Shown one piece after another: positions 1 to 11,209 of a stretch of DNA of 64,000 nt (its first letter is position 1; the number at the start of each line of letters is the position of its first letter). The stretch is from Crotalaria pallida (lineage: Eukaryota; Streptophyta; Magnoliopsida; Fabales; Fabaceae): positions 20,726,001 to 20,790,000 of the forward strand of contig CM075655.1 in assembly GCA_037953625.1 (NCBI GenBank). The letters are read 5' to 3'. A program made the position numbers and the translations under genes. Below the pieces are notes generated by a model. It was not told where the DNA came from and ran no database searches. It was given only the letters and a program-made list of their open reading frames with translations.

Positions 1-2967
1 AACCTTCAGGCTATATGTGTTTGTTCAACACTGAAGTGGAAGAGAATGGACCAAGGATTGAAGAGATTCCCGTTGTCAGAGACTTTCCTGAGGTATTCGC
101 TGACGAGATACCGGGTTTGCCACCAGAGAGAGAGATTGAATTTGGAATCGATCTAGTTCTGGGGGCTGGTCCCATTTCTATTGCTCCTTATAGAATGGCA
201 CCATCAGAGATGGCTGAGATGAAGAAACAGATTGAAGAGTTGTTGCAGAAGCAGATGATCCGACCAAGTGTGTCACCTTGGGGTGCTCTGGTCTTGTTCG
301 TCAAAAAGAAATATGGTAGCATGAGGATGTGTATCTACTATCGGCAGTTGAATAAGGTCACAATCAAGAATAAGTATCCTTTACCAATGATAGATGACCT
401 TATGGTTCAAGTTTGTGGGGCTTCAGTATTTTCTAAGATTGATCTGAGATCGAGATATCATCAGATCAGGTTTAGAGAAGAGGATATCTCTAAGACTGCA
501 TTTCGATCCCGATACGGACATTATGAGTATGTAGTGATGTCGTTCTGATTGACTAATGCACCAGCCATTTTCATGGACTACATGAATCGAATCTTTAGAC
601 CTTATTTAGATTCATTCGTGGTTGTGTTCATCGATGATATCCTTATATATTCCAAAAGCCCAGAGGAGCATGCTGAGCACTTAAGGATAGTGTTAAATGT
701 CCTAAAGGAGAAGCAATTGTACGCCAAACTTACAAAGTGTGAATTCTGGCTGGAGGAAGTTACGTTTTTAGGACATGTGATATCAAACAAGGGAATAACT
801 ATTGATTCGGCGAAAGTAAGTTCAGTTCTACAATGGGAACAACCGAAGTCGGTCACGAAAGTGAGAAGTTTTCTTGGTTTGGTTGGGTACTACAGAAGAT
901 TAATAGAAGGTTTCTCAAAGATTGCGCTACCATTGACAAAATTAACTCGGAAAGACCAACCATTTATATGGGATGAGAAGTGTGAAAGAAATTTCTGAGA
1001 AGTTGAAGGAAAGATTGACATCATCTCCTGTGTTGATTTTGCCTGATCCACAGAAGAATTTTGAGGTGTACTGTGATGCATCAAAACAAGGACTTGGGAG
1101 TGTGTTGATGCAAGATGGAAAGGTAGTAGCTTATGCCTCGAGACAACTAAAGGTCCATGAAATGAACTATCCAACTCATGATTTAGAGTTAGTAGCTGTT
1201 GTTTTCGCTCTAAATATTTGGAGGCACTACCTCTATGGCACTACATTTCGGGTATTTAGTGACCATAAGAGTTTAAAGTACCTTTTCGATCAGAAAAAGT
1301 TGAACATGAGGCAATGTCGATGGATGGAGTTCTTTAAGGATTATGAGTTTGAGCTTCATTACCATCCTGGGAAGGCAAATGTCGTGGCGGATGCATTGAG
1401 TCGAAAAGCAATGTATATCAGTTCGATGATGGTCAAAGAAGCTGCGTTGATAGAAGAATTTAGAGATTTTAGCTTGACAATGCAAGTGAAGCCGACAAGT
1501 ATCAAGATGGGGATGTTGCAGATTGCAAATGAATTCTTGAAAAGGATTCGCGAGTTGCAACAAGAGGATGATGAACTTAAGGAGAAGAGGAGACTTATGA
1601 AGGAAGATAAAGAGACTGAGTTTCAAGAAGGGAAGGATGGAATTCTTCGCTTTAGAACAAGGAGTTGTGTGCCCGATAATTCAGAAGTAAGGAGAATGAT
1701 TCTGGATGAAACGCATAAGAGCAAAATGAGTATGCATCCGGGAGCTACCAAAATGTATCAGGATTTGAGAAAGATATTTTGGTGGCCTGGTTTAAAGAAA
1801 GATGTGGCAAAGTACGTAGCGTGTTTTTTGGTGTGTCAGAAGGCTAAGGTGGAACACCAAAGGCCAGGAGGAGAATTACTTCCCTTAGAGATTCCGCTAT
1901 GGAAATGGGATAGTATCTCAATGGATTTCGTGTCCGGTTTTCCAAGGTTAGCTACTGGTCATGATGCAGTATGGGTGATTGTAGATCGCTTAACGAAGTC
2001 AGCGCATTTTATTCCGGTAAATATGCGTTTTTCTTTGGAGAAGCTCACTCAGTTGTATATCAAAGAAGTGGTCCGTCTGCATGGTGTGCCATCAAGTATC
2101 GTGTCAGATCGTGATCCAAGGTTTACATCGAAGTTTTGGCAGAATCTACATAAAGCTCTGGGTTCAAGGTTGAAGTTGAGTTCTGCATATCATTCTCAGA
2201 CTGATGGTCAAACGGAAAGAACTGTTCAGTCACTGGAGGACATCTTAAGAGCCTGTGTTTTGGAAGGTCAAGGAAATTGGGAACAAATGTTGTCGCTCGT
2301 GGAATTTACTTGCAACAATAGTTATCATATGAGCATTGGAATGACACCATTTGAAGCTCTATATGGGAGAAAGTGTCAGACTCTGCTATGCTGGTTTCAA
2401 GTGGGGGAGAGTTCTCTTAACGGACCAGATTTTGTGCAAGAGACAACAGAGAAGATTAAGATGATACAAGAGAAGATGAGGACTGCTCAGAGTCGGCAAA
2501 AGAGTTATGTTGTTCAGAGAAGGAAACCATTAGAATTTGCCGAGGGTGACCATGTTTTCATTAGTATAGTGTCAACCAAATGTGTTAGTAGAGCTTTGAA
2601 AACCCAGAAACTATCATCTAAATTTATCGATCCCTACCAAATTCTTAAAAGAGTTGGTCCAGTAGCCTATTAATTATCCCTACCCCTGTCATTAGTTAAT
2701 CTTCATAACGTGTTTCACGTGTCTCAATTGAAAAAGTGTATCCATGATCCTACCATTGTCCTTAGAATCCAACCTGATGACCTCGAAATACATGAGAATC
2801 TAACCTTTGAAGCTATGCCTATCCGCATTGAAGATCGAAGAGTCAAGCAGCTAAGAGGGAAAGATATTCTTTTGGTCAAAGTTATCTGGAATTGTGGTAA
2901 TGTAATTGAGGCATCTTGGGAATTAGAGGACAAGATGCGTCAGGATTATCCTGAATTGTTTGTATGA
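1..2967 (+). pseudogene. Tekay/Del-like Ty3/gypsy polyprotein, 3' half, broken
   Basis: This is the 3' part of a chromovirus Pol: reverse transcriptase, RNase H, integrase and a C-terminal chromodomain-like tail. The gag and protease part lies left of the window. Visible motifs are RT FIDDILIYS (about 627-653), RNase H VYCDAS and ADALSR, an HHCC zinc finger (about 1710-1850), integrase core MDFVSG, SDRDPRF and the SQTDGQTER region, then a tail around VKVIWN...ASWELE near 2870-2930. It is dead: a TGA at 546-548 breaks the conserved PFGLTNAP block, a one-base frameshift near 990-1000 splits RT from RNase H, and a TAA at 2671-2673 precedes the NVFHVSQL block. The tail and the GACGAAATTC sequence before the polypurine tract fit Tekay/Del. 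It would have copied element RNA and integrated it. Confidence 0.93.
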
Positions 2968-2995
2968 GTTGAATTTCGGGGACGAAATTCCTTGT

Positions 2996-3009
2996 AAGTG
3001 GGGGAGTAG
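2996..3009 (+). promoter_or_regulatory. Polypurine tract before 3' LTR
   Basis: A G-rich run, AAGTGGGGGAGTAG, lies directly before the LTR start TGTAACACCCC and 29 bases after the Pol stop. This is where plus-strand DNA synthesis is primed in LTR retrotransposons. Confidence 0.75.
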
Positions 3010-3275
3010 TGTAACACCCCAAAATTTTAATCCCTGGTTAATTAAATATTAATTATAAAGTTTATTATAATTAATTATTTCTATTTTTAATCCTCGATTA
3101 AAATCTATGTCTATGTTATTAGGAAATGTGTGAATGTGATTTGGAAATTTTGTTTATGCATAAAAATAAATATATTTGCATATTAGTCCCTGCTTTGGGA
3201 CCTAGAAGTAATTATAGGAAAGGTTTTGGAGGGAAAGAAAATAAAATAAATATTTTTCAAAAATTGACCAAAATA

Positions 3276-3301
3276 CTCGAGTGTTTCTGAGAAGACTCGA
3301 G
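3276..3301. repeat. First pair of CTCGAG palindromes in the LTR
   Basis: Two CTCGAG copies (3276-3281 and 3296-3301) lie about 270-290 bases into the LTR. This is roughly the offset at which other Tekay-like LTRs in this window carry different palindromes. Confidence 0.8.
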
Positions 3302-4342
3302 AATTCTGGTCAACGTGGGACGAGTTAGTGCGTTTTGGTGAGTCACCACCAACGATTCCCGATGAGTGACACGAAAACACCATCACTACACGTCTATGGC
3401 TTTCGTGTCGAGCTGCATGAGATTGTTGAGTGGCTATTTAAGCCATGATTGATGAATCAACCAACCCATTTTGCCAAATTCATGAGACATTGCATGCTTT
3501 AGGGTTCCTGAATTGTTTCATTCGATTCTCCCTCTCTGTTTGAATTCGAGTCACAAATTATACACCAATACAAAGCTCACATCACGAGCTTTGTATAGAC
3601 ACCAAAATCGTGAGTAGAGAGTTTGTGTGTTGGAAGAATTGGAGCTCGAAAGTGGAGGCTTGTGTGCTGTCAACAGTTTCTGGAGCTTACTTTGGTCATT
3701 GATTTTGGTAAGCTCACGTACTCTCTGAGTCTCAAACTTGTTTCTTTAGTTAGTTTGTGTTGCAAAGAATCTAGGGAAACTAATTTCCCCAATTCTTATT
3801 GTTGTTTCATGTGCCAACCAATTCAATTTTGGTGCTTCACTCGAACTGCTCTGCATGTTGGTGCTTGAAGTGGTTCTCTGTGTTGTGGAGTTTTTCTTTC
3901 AAAACTTTCTGTTGGTACACGTCAAAGAGGTAAGGGGAAATCTTTCTATTCACTAGATAGAGTTTAAATAACATGAATTTGATTAGAGAGCCACCAAGAG
4001 GCTCTAAGGGCTTAGTTTGAATAGTGAAATTGGTTTGGAGACCAACTTGTGCTCTAAAGTTGTTTTGAGCAAGTTTTATATGTTGCATGCAAGCTATTTA
4101 GAACTTAAAATCATGAGTATTCTGTGTATTATGCAAATTGATATGTTAAGTTGTGAATTCTCTAAGTTTCATGCATAATCTTATGAATCTCTGTGAATTA
4201 TGTAATTTGATGTGTTATAAGTGCTTGAACATGTTTAATATTTGTTATATTAACTCTGTTGATCATTAGATTGGATTGGAATTGGTTAGAAATGAAAATG
4301 GCATGTTAAAACTCAATTTTTCACTGTCCTCTGTTTGTAAAT

Positions 4343-4672
4343 ACTCGAGTCTTTGACTCGAGACTCGAGTGTTTCATGACGCATCAGTGCGTCTGCTGGC
4401 ACCATCACTCGAGTCTCTGGTCCAAGACTTGGGAAATGACTGATGCACCAATGAACTTTTCTGATGAACCACTCGAGTCTTGCATGAATCACTCGAGTCT
4501 TCTGGGTTAACGAACAACTCGAGTGTATCATGAATGACTCGAGTATTTTGAAAAAACCTGAATCAAGAACTTTCTGGAAATTTATGAACTACTCGAGTCT
4601 GTTCATAAACCACTCGAGTACATGGGGCAGTTTGAAGAACTACTCGAGTCATATGGGAAATATTCGAGTCTT
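4343..4672. repeat. Cluster of eleven ACTCGAGT-type palindromes
   Basis: Eleven exact CTCGAG sites plus one decayed copy (TTCGAG) occur in about 330 bases, most inside ACTCGAGT. Spacing is irregular and the sequence between sites is not repeated, so only the palindrome is conserved, not a tandem unit. Confidence 0.9.
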
Positions 4673-5282
4673 TTTTATTAGAAAACTTAAAAATGCCATT
4701 TTTAATTCTGAATCATTATGTTAACATCTAAGTAATGATAATCCAAGAGATCTAAGACTTAAAAGCAATTGATTGATGATGATATGAAATCAATAGATTA
4801 ATAATGTGAGATATTATTAATTGAGATATGCCAATCAATTCTTTTAAGTTAAGAAATTGCATTCATCCTGGAGTTTGGATGTTAGATCGTTTTTCATGTT
4901 TTGGTAACATGAGGAGGGCCTCTGGGAGTGCCAACTGACGGCTTGCTTGATGACACATTATGGTTGACAATGTGGCCAGCGAAAGTGAGATACTGATGAT
5001 ATGGTTATTTCGTTAAGACGACGGGACGTTGCTCGAGGAGCACGTTATGTACCATTTCCAAGCTTGTTGTGTACATTCTTGGTGAATGTACGAATGTTGT
5101 ACACCTAAGAGTACAACGCACTGTTGAGTGCTGATATGAAGTAAAGGATGGATGTCAAAGAGTGACATAGATTGATGGAGTTAGGATTGAGAGCTAGACT
5201 CATACATCATGCCACTCATCTAATTTAAAGCTGATAAATGGAAATAAGTTTGAGCATTCTACTTGCATCAAATAATTGTTAA

Positions 5283-5867
5283 ATGCTAAATGTGGTTGTT
5301 GATTATTGTTGCATACATTCATATTTATGTTGTACAATTATTTATGCTCTATTTATTATGTGTATAGAATTGTTTATCCCTGTGCCCTTGTGGGTGATGT
5401 CACGTTACATCGCTTGCATCGAGATCCGGCCACTTCCTAGTGGCATATGGATCTACGAGACTCACCGAGCGGTATTTGAGGGTGAGGTAGAGGTTACCTT
5501 CTATCACCCCAACCCGCTGATTCGGTTTCGTCCTTGTAGATTTAGGATCCCCATCATATACACTATGCATGTACCACCCTTTTACACTTACCATGGACGA
5601 CCTCCCACACGACCAGCTCGCTCATATCACAGTTTTCGATTTCGACCTACCCTCTCACACCCTTTTACTTCTAGAGTCGTCCGAGAGGAGACTCCCCTAT
5701 CTGATCCGAGGAGCCCTGTTAGGGTCTCGCCATCACCAGACCCTGTACTCAGTGGAAGGGTACCCACTCCTTCAGATGAGATAGAGGAGGACCCTATTGA
5801 GGACGAGAGCGGAGGCGAGCCTGTTGTTCACTCTACCGGGAGTCAGTGGAGGGGCGATGATCCCTAG
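5283..5867 (+). CDS. Small proline/arginine-rich ORF inside the LTR
   Basis: A 194-codon ORF starts with a hydrophobic segment and continues into a Pro/Arg/Ser-rich region and an acidic tail (SDEIEEDPIEDE). It lies wholly in the LTR of the Tekay-like element. A similar Pro/Ser-rich reading frame can be read on the minus strand at about 24.8-25.0 kb, and an acidic ORF sits in the degenerate LTR at 13.2 kb. I do not recognise a function; it may be an LTR-encoded accessory ORF or an open frame kept by composition. Confidence 0.3.
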   Translation: MLNVVVDYCCIHSYLCCTIIYALFIMCIELFIPVPLWVMSRYIACIEIRPLPSGIWIYETHRAVFEGEVEVTFYHPNPLIRFRPCRFRIPIIYTMHVPPFYTYHGRPPTRPARSYHSFRFRPTLSHPFTSRVVREETPLSDPRSPVRVSPSPDPVLSGRVPTPSDEIEEDPIEDESGGEPVVHSTGSQWRGDDP

Positions 5868-6350
5868 GTATGTGCATAGGGTAGATGATGAGGATCAGGG
5901 ATCCAGTGTGATAGATGCTGTGGAGGAGATGATGTTGCTGATGTTGGATGATGACTACTACTGCTGCTTCTAGGAGACTACTACTACTACTACTACTGCT
6001 GCTACTTGTCCTATATGACCAGCTCTGGAGTTTTATATTTTGAGATGTATATATTGTAGATATACTTATGAGGACTCTAAAGTTATGGTTTATTTATAGT
6101 CCTGCTATTTCCGCTTACTCTGATAAAAGTATTTAGCGAGTTCGGCTTCGATGTTTGAAAATTGTATCAGTTCCGCAAAATGAAAACGTGGATGACATCA
6201 CTTATGTTTTTATTACGAAAATGCAATTTCAATGAATAGATGCTATCTAGATTATGAAATGATTTCCTTGTTTAAGATAAACGCCGAATTCAATATTTTA
6301 AATAATACAAAATCTAATCTCCAAGAATTCCATATTTTGGTTTGTGCACC

Positions 6351-7420
6351 CGCTTCTTTTAGAAAATGAAAAGGAAAAAAATTTAACCTTATATTTTCTA
6401 TTTTGAAACAAGTCCATACTTAATTGAGTAATAGTCCATTCATTACTCTAATTTCTAGTAGAGTATTAGAGGGTTTCACACCGATTCCCCCCAAATTCAC
6501 CTCTAGCTCATTCTCCTCAACATTCAAATAGACTGTTGTCGTTGCTGTTGTTTCTGCTTCTGCTCTGGCACGTCTATCGCTAACACGCTTGCGATGCGAT
6601 GCACTTGGACGTTGTCTTGGAAGAGGAAGAACGTCATCGCGAGATGTCATCTGAAAAAAAAAAACAAACCAACATTAATATTGAAAAAGGAATGGGAATT
6701 TTTTTTAAAAAAAAGTTATTATTAATAAATGAAAGGGAAAAAATTTAAATAAAAACAAGTTATTATTAAAGGGAAAAAAACCATAAAGTAGTTATTGGGC
6801 TCAACTTCTATTATTATTAAAAAAGGAAAAAAAACAATTATTATTATTAAAGGAAAAAAACCAAAAAAGGGTCTGGTCGTAAGCCTGGACCACGACCAGA
6901 GGTCGTAACACTGGGCTACGACCTAACGTCGTAAGCTTGGGCTACAACCCCATCCCTGCAACACGTTCCAACAAAGATCACAAAGCCAAAAAAAACCCAA
7001 AAAAAAACCATACAGATAAATCATGACATATATAACTAACAATAATATACTACTATTAATGTACAAACATGCATAAATTAACCAAAATTGAAAAGGGGAA
7101 AAACCTAGGGTTCAGATTTCATACAAATAATGCAAATATAAACCGAATAATGTGAATAATGTGAAGAGAGAATGGAAAGCGTACCTTGAAGAAGTAAATT
7201 TGACAAGAAATGTTGAATATTACAAGTGAATATGAGAGATTTTGAGAGAAAATAGAGAAGCATTTGAGAGTGTGAAGGGAAACAGAGAAACCGGGGGTTA
7301 TAAATTTATCGGGTCGTAATGGGGTGCTACGACCTGAAGGTCGTAAGCAACCCCTACGATCATTGAAAAATTAGTTTTTTAAAAAAGAGGGCATAAAATG
7401 AATAATAAATACAATTGAGG
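6351..7420 (-). mobile_element. Unclassified repeat with GGTCGTA motif clusters and an ORF start
   Basis: On the minus strand a TATA-like sequence near 7300 is followed by a CT-rich leader, a possible splice donor AAG|GTACGC near 7183, and an acceptor TTTTCAG directly before an ATG at 6650. The short ORF (6650-6420) begins MTSRDDVLPLPRQRPSASHR. Clusters of GGTCGTA and its complement TACGACC occur at 6885-6945 and 7312-7365. The arrangement looks like the 5' end of a transposable-element gene, cut off near 6420. The family is not identified. Confidence 0.4.
6420..6650 (-). CDS. Hypothetical 76-residue N-terminal ORF fragment of the repeat
   Basis: A basic N-terminus (SHRKRVSDRRARAEAE) is followed by a Thr-rich and acidic stretch. 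The ATG immediately follows a pyrimidine-tract/CAG acceptor, which supports the start. No domain is recognisable. It is probably the first coding piece of a transposon gene whose remainder has been lost. Confidence 0.3.
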   Translation of the reverse strand: MTSRDDVLPLPRQRPSASHRKRVSDRRARAEAETTATTTVYLNVEENELEVNLGGIGVKPSNTLLEIRVMNGLLLN

Positions 7421-8640
7421 TGGCATTGGTAGACCTTGGGGTGGCAAAATAATTTGTCTTTTATTTCTAGAAAAATAAACCTAGCCCATTTCAATTATAA
7501 TAGGCCCGTCCACTTTTAAACCCTAAAATGAACATATATTTATAACTTATGAGATGTCGCACATTAAGCTTAAGAAATAGTAGCCGCACATTAAGCTTAA
7601 GAAAATTCACGGTGATTGAACAAGTTTAATGTATGTTGCTCATGTCACCATTGTAACCTCACGAACGATTGTCTCATTCACTTTCTTGTCAACTACCCTA
7701 ATCTTTTAAAAATTGGGTATGAGTGTAGTCTAATTTTCACTAGAATAGCGCTACAAAACCTTCACAATCACAACCTTCTTAGTCGTTCATGGCGCCACCC
7801 CAACACCTTCACCTTCACTACATCATGGTAGATCGGGGTCTCCGCCATCACTCGGCCATGCACGTTACCCAAGCTTGTGCATCGCCTCCTCTAGTCCCTC
7901 TCAAACACATAACCATTGAGGTTGATCGGTTTTGTGTCGTCAAGGTTGATCAAGGTTTTCGCCATCAGGAGAGATTTGGGTTTCTACCATCACAACTTTT
8001 GAAAGGTTTTGTGTAGATATTGGGGTTGATTGAGGCTTTGTAAATGCATCCACATTCATCCGAGTTCATTGTTGTTGATTAAGGTTTTCATTCTATGATT
8101 TTCTTGTTTTGGTTGTGGATATTTATTTTAATACTAGATTTTTTCATTTAATTCATGAATTTGTGTTCTAAACTTTGGTTAATTCTTGAATTTCTTGTAA
8201 CTTTTTAGTTATGGCTTTTCTTTTGATTCTAAATTTTTAATTCTCTTTGTTTCGCTATAGAGATGTTGAGATGCAAGAAAATGATGATGCATGAATCGGT
8301 GCCACTTCGAGTTGCCAATGCAACTATCATCACGTGCTCCCTGGGGAAGGGGGATAGTGTGATGCACGTGGATAGAGGAAGACCCATGTGCCAGTTTGGA
8401 AAATGAAAAATGATATGATTTTTTTTTTCAATTATCATAATATGCTGATAAGTTGATGCAAAAGAACAAGAGGGGAAATTTTTCCTATCTAGGATAAATC
8501 TCTTGTTCAATTAAGGTCATTCACCTTTTATTGTATAAAAATTGTAAGTAATATTATAATAATTTTTTATATACTTAATGTGGTATTTATAAAAAAAATG
8601 TTTTACATTTTTTGTTATCTCACTTGTGAATGTGACTTAG
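7421..8640. other. AT-rich intergenic DNA, no supported gene
   Basis: Only short open frames are present. A 20-base direct repeat (core GCACATTAAGCTTAAGAAA) occurs at about 7557 and 7585. Nothing else is recognisable. Confidence 0.6.
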
Positions 8641-8649
8641 ACATGTTTA

Positions 8650-8850
8650 TTATTTTTTTTTTTGTGAACAAAACTGTGGAAGGGAACTTCACAGTCCCGG
8701 CACCTGGAGCAACATGGGTGGGGTGTCTCCCCAAGGGATGTTCTCCATAAGGATTCGAGCCTCTGACCTTATGGTCTTATGGTTTCTCAATATCCTTATG
8801 GTCCTAGCATGCTTCCAATAGGCCAAACCCATTTGGGTTGACTTAGTCAT
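8650..8850 (-). mobile_element. tRNA-derived SINE, minus strand
   Basis: Read on the minus strand there is a box A-like TGGCCTATTGG (near 8820) and a box B-like GGCTCGAATCC (near 8755), then a body rich in short inverted segments, and an A-run (T-run on plus at 8651-8661) at the end. That is the order of a tRNA-derived SINE with a poly(A) tail. No duplication was resolved. Confidence 0.55.
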
Positions 8851-9700
8851 GTTTACATGGAAAAAACTCTTTGCAAATAGCATTCGTTGGCATATGAAGT
8901 TGTGAATGAGAAAATATTTTCAAAACTAAAGTCGATTGACAAAAATTGGGTTGAAATGGTTTATTCCTGTTTTCTAAATTGAGAAAACCTACTTTACGAA
9001 ACAATAAAAAAATGATTTCACATTTTAAGTTATAAGTTTCATTCACTATTCTTTTGTCCATTACTCTATCATACTGACATTTAATTTCTTTCTCCTACAG
9101 CATAAGGAGACACATATCTATTTTCTCCTTGCAATGCAAATTATCTTTCATTCTCCATGCTTCCTAAATCAAACTTTGATGTTTCAAAGTCACACTAGGT
9201 TTGTCATCTCCTTCGTTTTTTCTTCTCTTTTATTTTGTTTCATTGTACTCTTTGTTTTCATGTCAATTTTTTATTTTATTTTTCATTTTTGTTGCTGTAG
9301 TAGAACTTACGGCTAAGATTCTACCCTTCTTCTTTGTACTGACATCTCTTATCTTATACCATGGTTATTTTCTGTTATTTGTGAATGGCTTGATAATATT
9401 TTTTGTCCCATGCCACATTTCCTCCTTCTCAACACAATGTTTTATTTACTCATTTGACAATGTCGTTGACATTATTGTTTTTTAAATTATTGAATTTTGA
9501 TTCAGCTAACGTACACTTCATAAGGGTTTGAAATGAATAGTTATTGATTTTTATATTTTGTTTCTTGTTATTTTAGATATTAGTAAGATAGAACACATCT
9601 AACCAACAAAATAATCCCTACATTTGACCTATATATTCAAATGATGATACCTTAGCTTTGATATTGGATCATAATTTATATGTACAACATTATTATGATT
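8851..9700. other. AT-rich intergenic DNA, no supported gene
   Basis: There is a T/C-rich stretch (9190-9300) with open frames that are compositional. I see no conserved motif. Confidence 0.55.
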
Positions 9701-9984
9701 TCTAATATCATAAAAATATCAATACTAGAAGACGATGATAACATAGAAATGTTACACACTTTCCTCATTAAAGTACACTTAGCGTCGAATTCAAATTCGT
9801 AAATATAAATGAACTTATATTTACCTTTTTGATTTTGATGCTTTATTGATTTCATTGAGGATATTGTGTAATATTCTTATTTCATCATCATCATCTACTT
9901 ATAACATTGACATTTTTATGACAACATAAGTCACACTATGTTTTATATTTAAGTTATTATCTTAGATGAAAGCTAAGGCAATAT

Positions 9985-10046
<62 letters not shown>

Positions 10047-10690
10047 TCAAAGGTGTGATTGTTGTTGTTGTTGTAAGCAAAAATTATGATCATAATTTTA
10101 GCATACAACATTTAAAAAATCTTTATTATTGATAAAAATGTCAATACTAGAAGAAGAGTATAAGGATGATGACATAAGAATATTATACAATTTCCTCAAT
10201 GAAGTAAACGAAGGATCCAATTCAAAAAAGGTAAACATAAACCAAATTACATTTTCCTTTTTGAATTTGATGTTGTGTAATATTCTTATGTCATCATCAT
10301 CATCCTCTTCTTATAACATTGACATTTTCTTAACATTGAAGATCAAAAAGGAAGGGAGAGATTTTGTTTTCTTGGTTTTTATTGTTTAATCTTACTTTTT
10401 TTATAATACAAAATTATGATCAGATTTTAACATACAACATTTGTGCGATGTCTATTATTTAGAAAATGTCGATACTAAAATATATTAATAACAATAACAT
10501 AAGAATATTACCAAGTTTCTTCAGTGATGTTAATGGAGCATCAAATTCAAAATGGTAAATACTTTGAATTTGGTGCTTCATTGATATCATTTAGGATACT
10601 GCGTAATTTTCTTATGTCGTCATTGTCATCATTGATGTCTTTTTCATAATCATCATCATATTGCATTGGCATTTTATCAACAAGATAAAT
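9700..10690. repeat. Three tandem diverged hairpin units
   Basis: Units start near 9716, 10136 and 10467. In each, a left arm beginning like ATGTCAATACTAGAAGA is matched about 100-200 bases later by an inverted copy ending like TATAACATTGACAT. Linkers between units are also related (they share the ATTATGATCA and ACATACAACATT elements). One arm of unit 2 reads as an open frame MSILEEEYKDDDIRIL, and inverted arms of other units translate to similar acidic text, so the arms look like copies of one short coding-like segment in opposite orientations. Confidence 0.7.
9988..10047. repeat. Compound microsatellite (TG)n(TA)n(GA)n
   Basis: About 60 bases of uninterrupted dinucleotide repeats lie between hairpin units 1 and 2. 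Confidence 0.95.
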
Positions 10691-10800
10691 CACACAATGT
10701 TATATGATTATATTCTGATTGAAGGTCAAAGGTAAGGCAACATCATTTCTATATATAGATCATAAAGGTGTGGATTTTCTGGTTGGTTTTTCTTGTTCTA

Positions 10801-11200
10801 TAACACAAATTATTTTGTCCCCGAAATATTTTTGTAAATCATATTTTTATTTTACAATTCGATTTAATATGTTAATTGCATATATGTGTTCATGAAATTC
10901 TTGTCTTGATTATGTTTTGGTTGTAGTCTCAAATTATATTTTTGGACTGTAATATCAATATTTAAATATATAGATGTGCATATTTTTATTTTGAGAAAAA
11001 TATTACTATTTTATTATTTTAATTGCTCTATCTGGTTAGATGAGATTTTAACCAGATAAAAGAATCTAAATCACATAGTAACTGTGTCTAATTGGTTAGA
11101 TGAAAATTTAAAATGGTTAATGTCTTACTGGGACAAAAAAAATGTGTTTTTAGATAAAAAAAATCCCTTATTTTTAATCTACCTAGATGAATAAACCGAC
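10801..11200. other. AT-rich DNA without a gene
   Basis: A short inverted repeat (ATCTGGTTAGAT...AACCAGATAAA near 11030-11060) is the only structure seen. Confidence 0.5.
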
Positions 11201-11209
11201 CTCACTAAG

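Larger units (their letters stand above)
3010..6350 (+). mobile_element. 3' LTR of the Tekay-like element (right end not resolved)
   Basis: The LTR opens with TGTAACACCCC just after the polypurine tract. It contains a transcribed-leader-like stretch (about 3480-3720), a palindrome-rich block, and towards its end a small proline/arginine-rich ORF (5283-5867) of the kind also hinted at in the minus-strand LTR near 24.7-25.0 kb. No GGTGTTACA-type end could be found, so the right end is either eroded or cut by the repeat beginning near 6350-6420. The 5' LTR is outside the window, so no target duplication can be checked. Confidence 0.65.

Noticed and set aside
1..2967. Integrated pararetrovirus
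   Set aside because: RT is followed by integrase and a chromodomain-like tail, then a polypurine tract and LTR; this is Ty3/gypsy, not a caulimovirus-type sequence.
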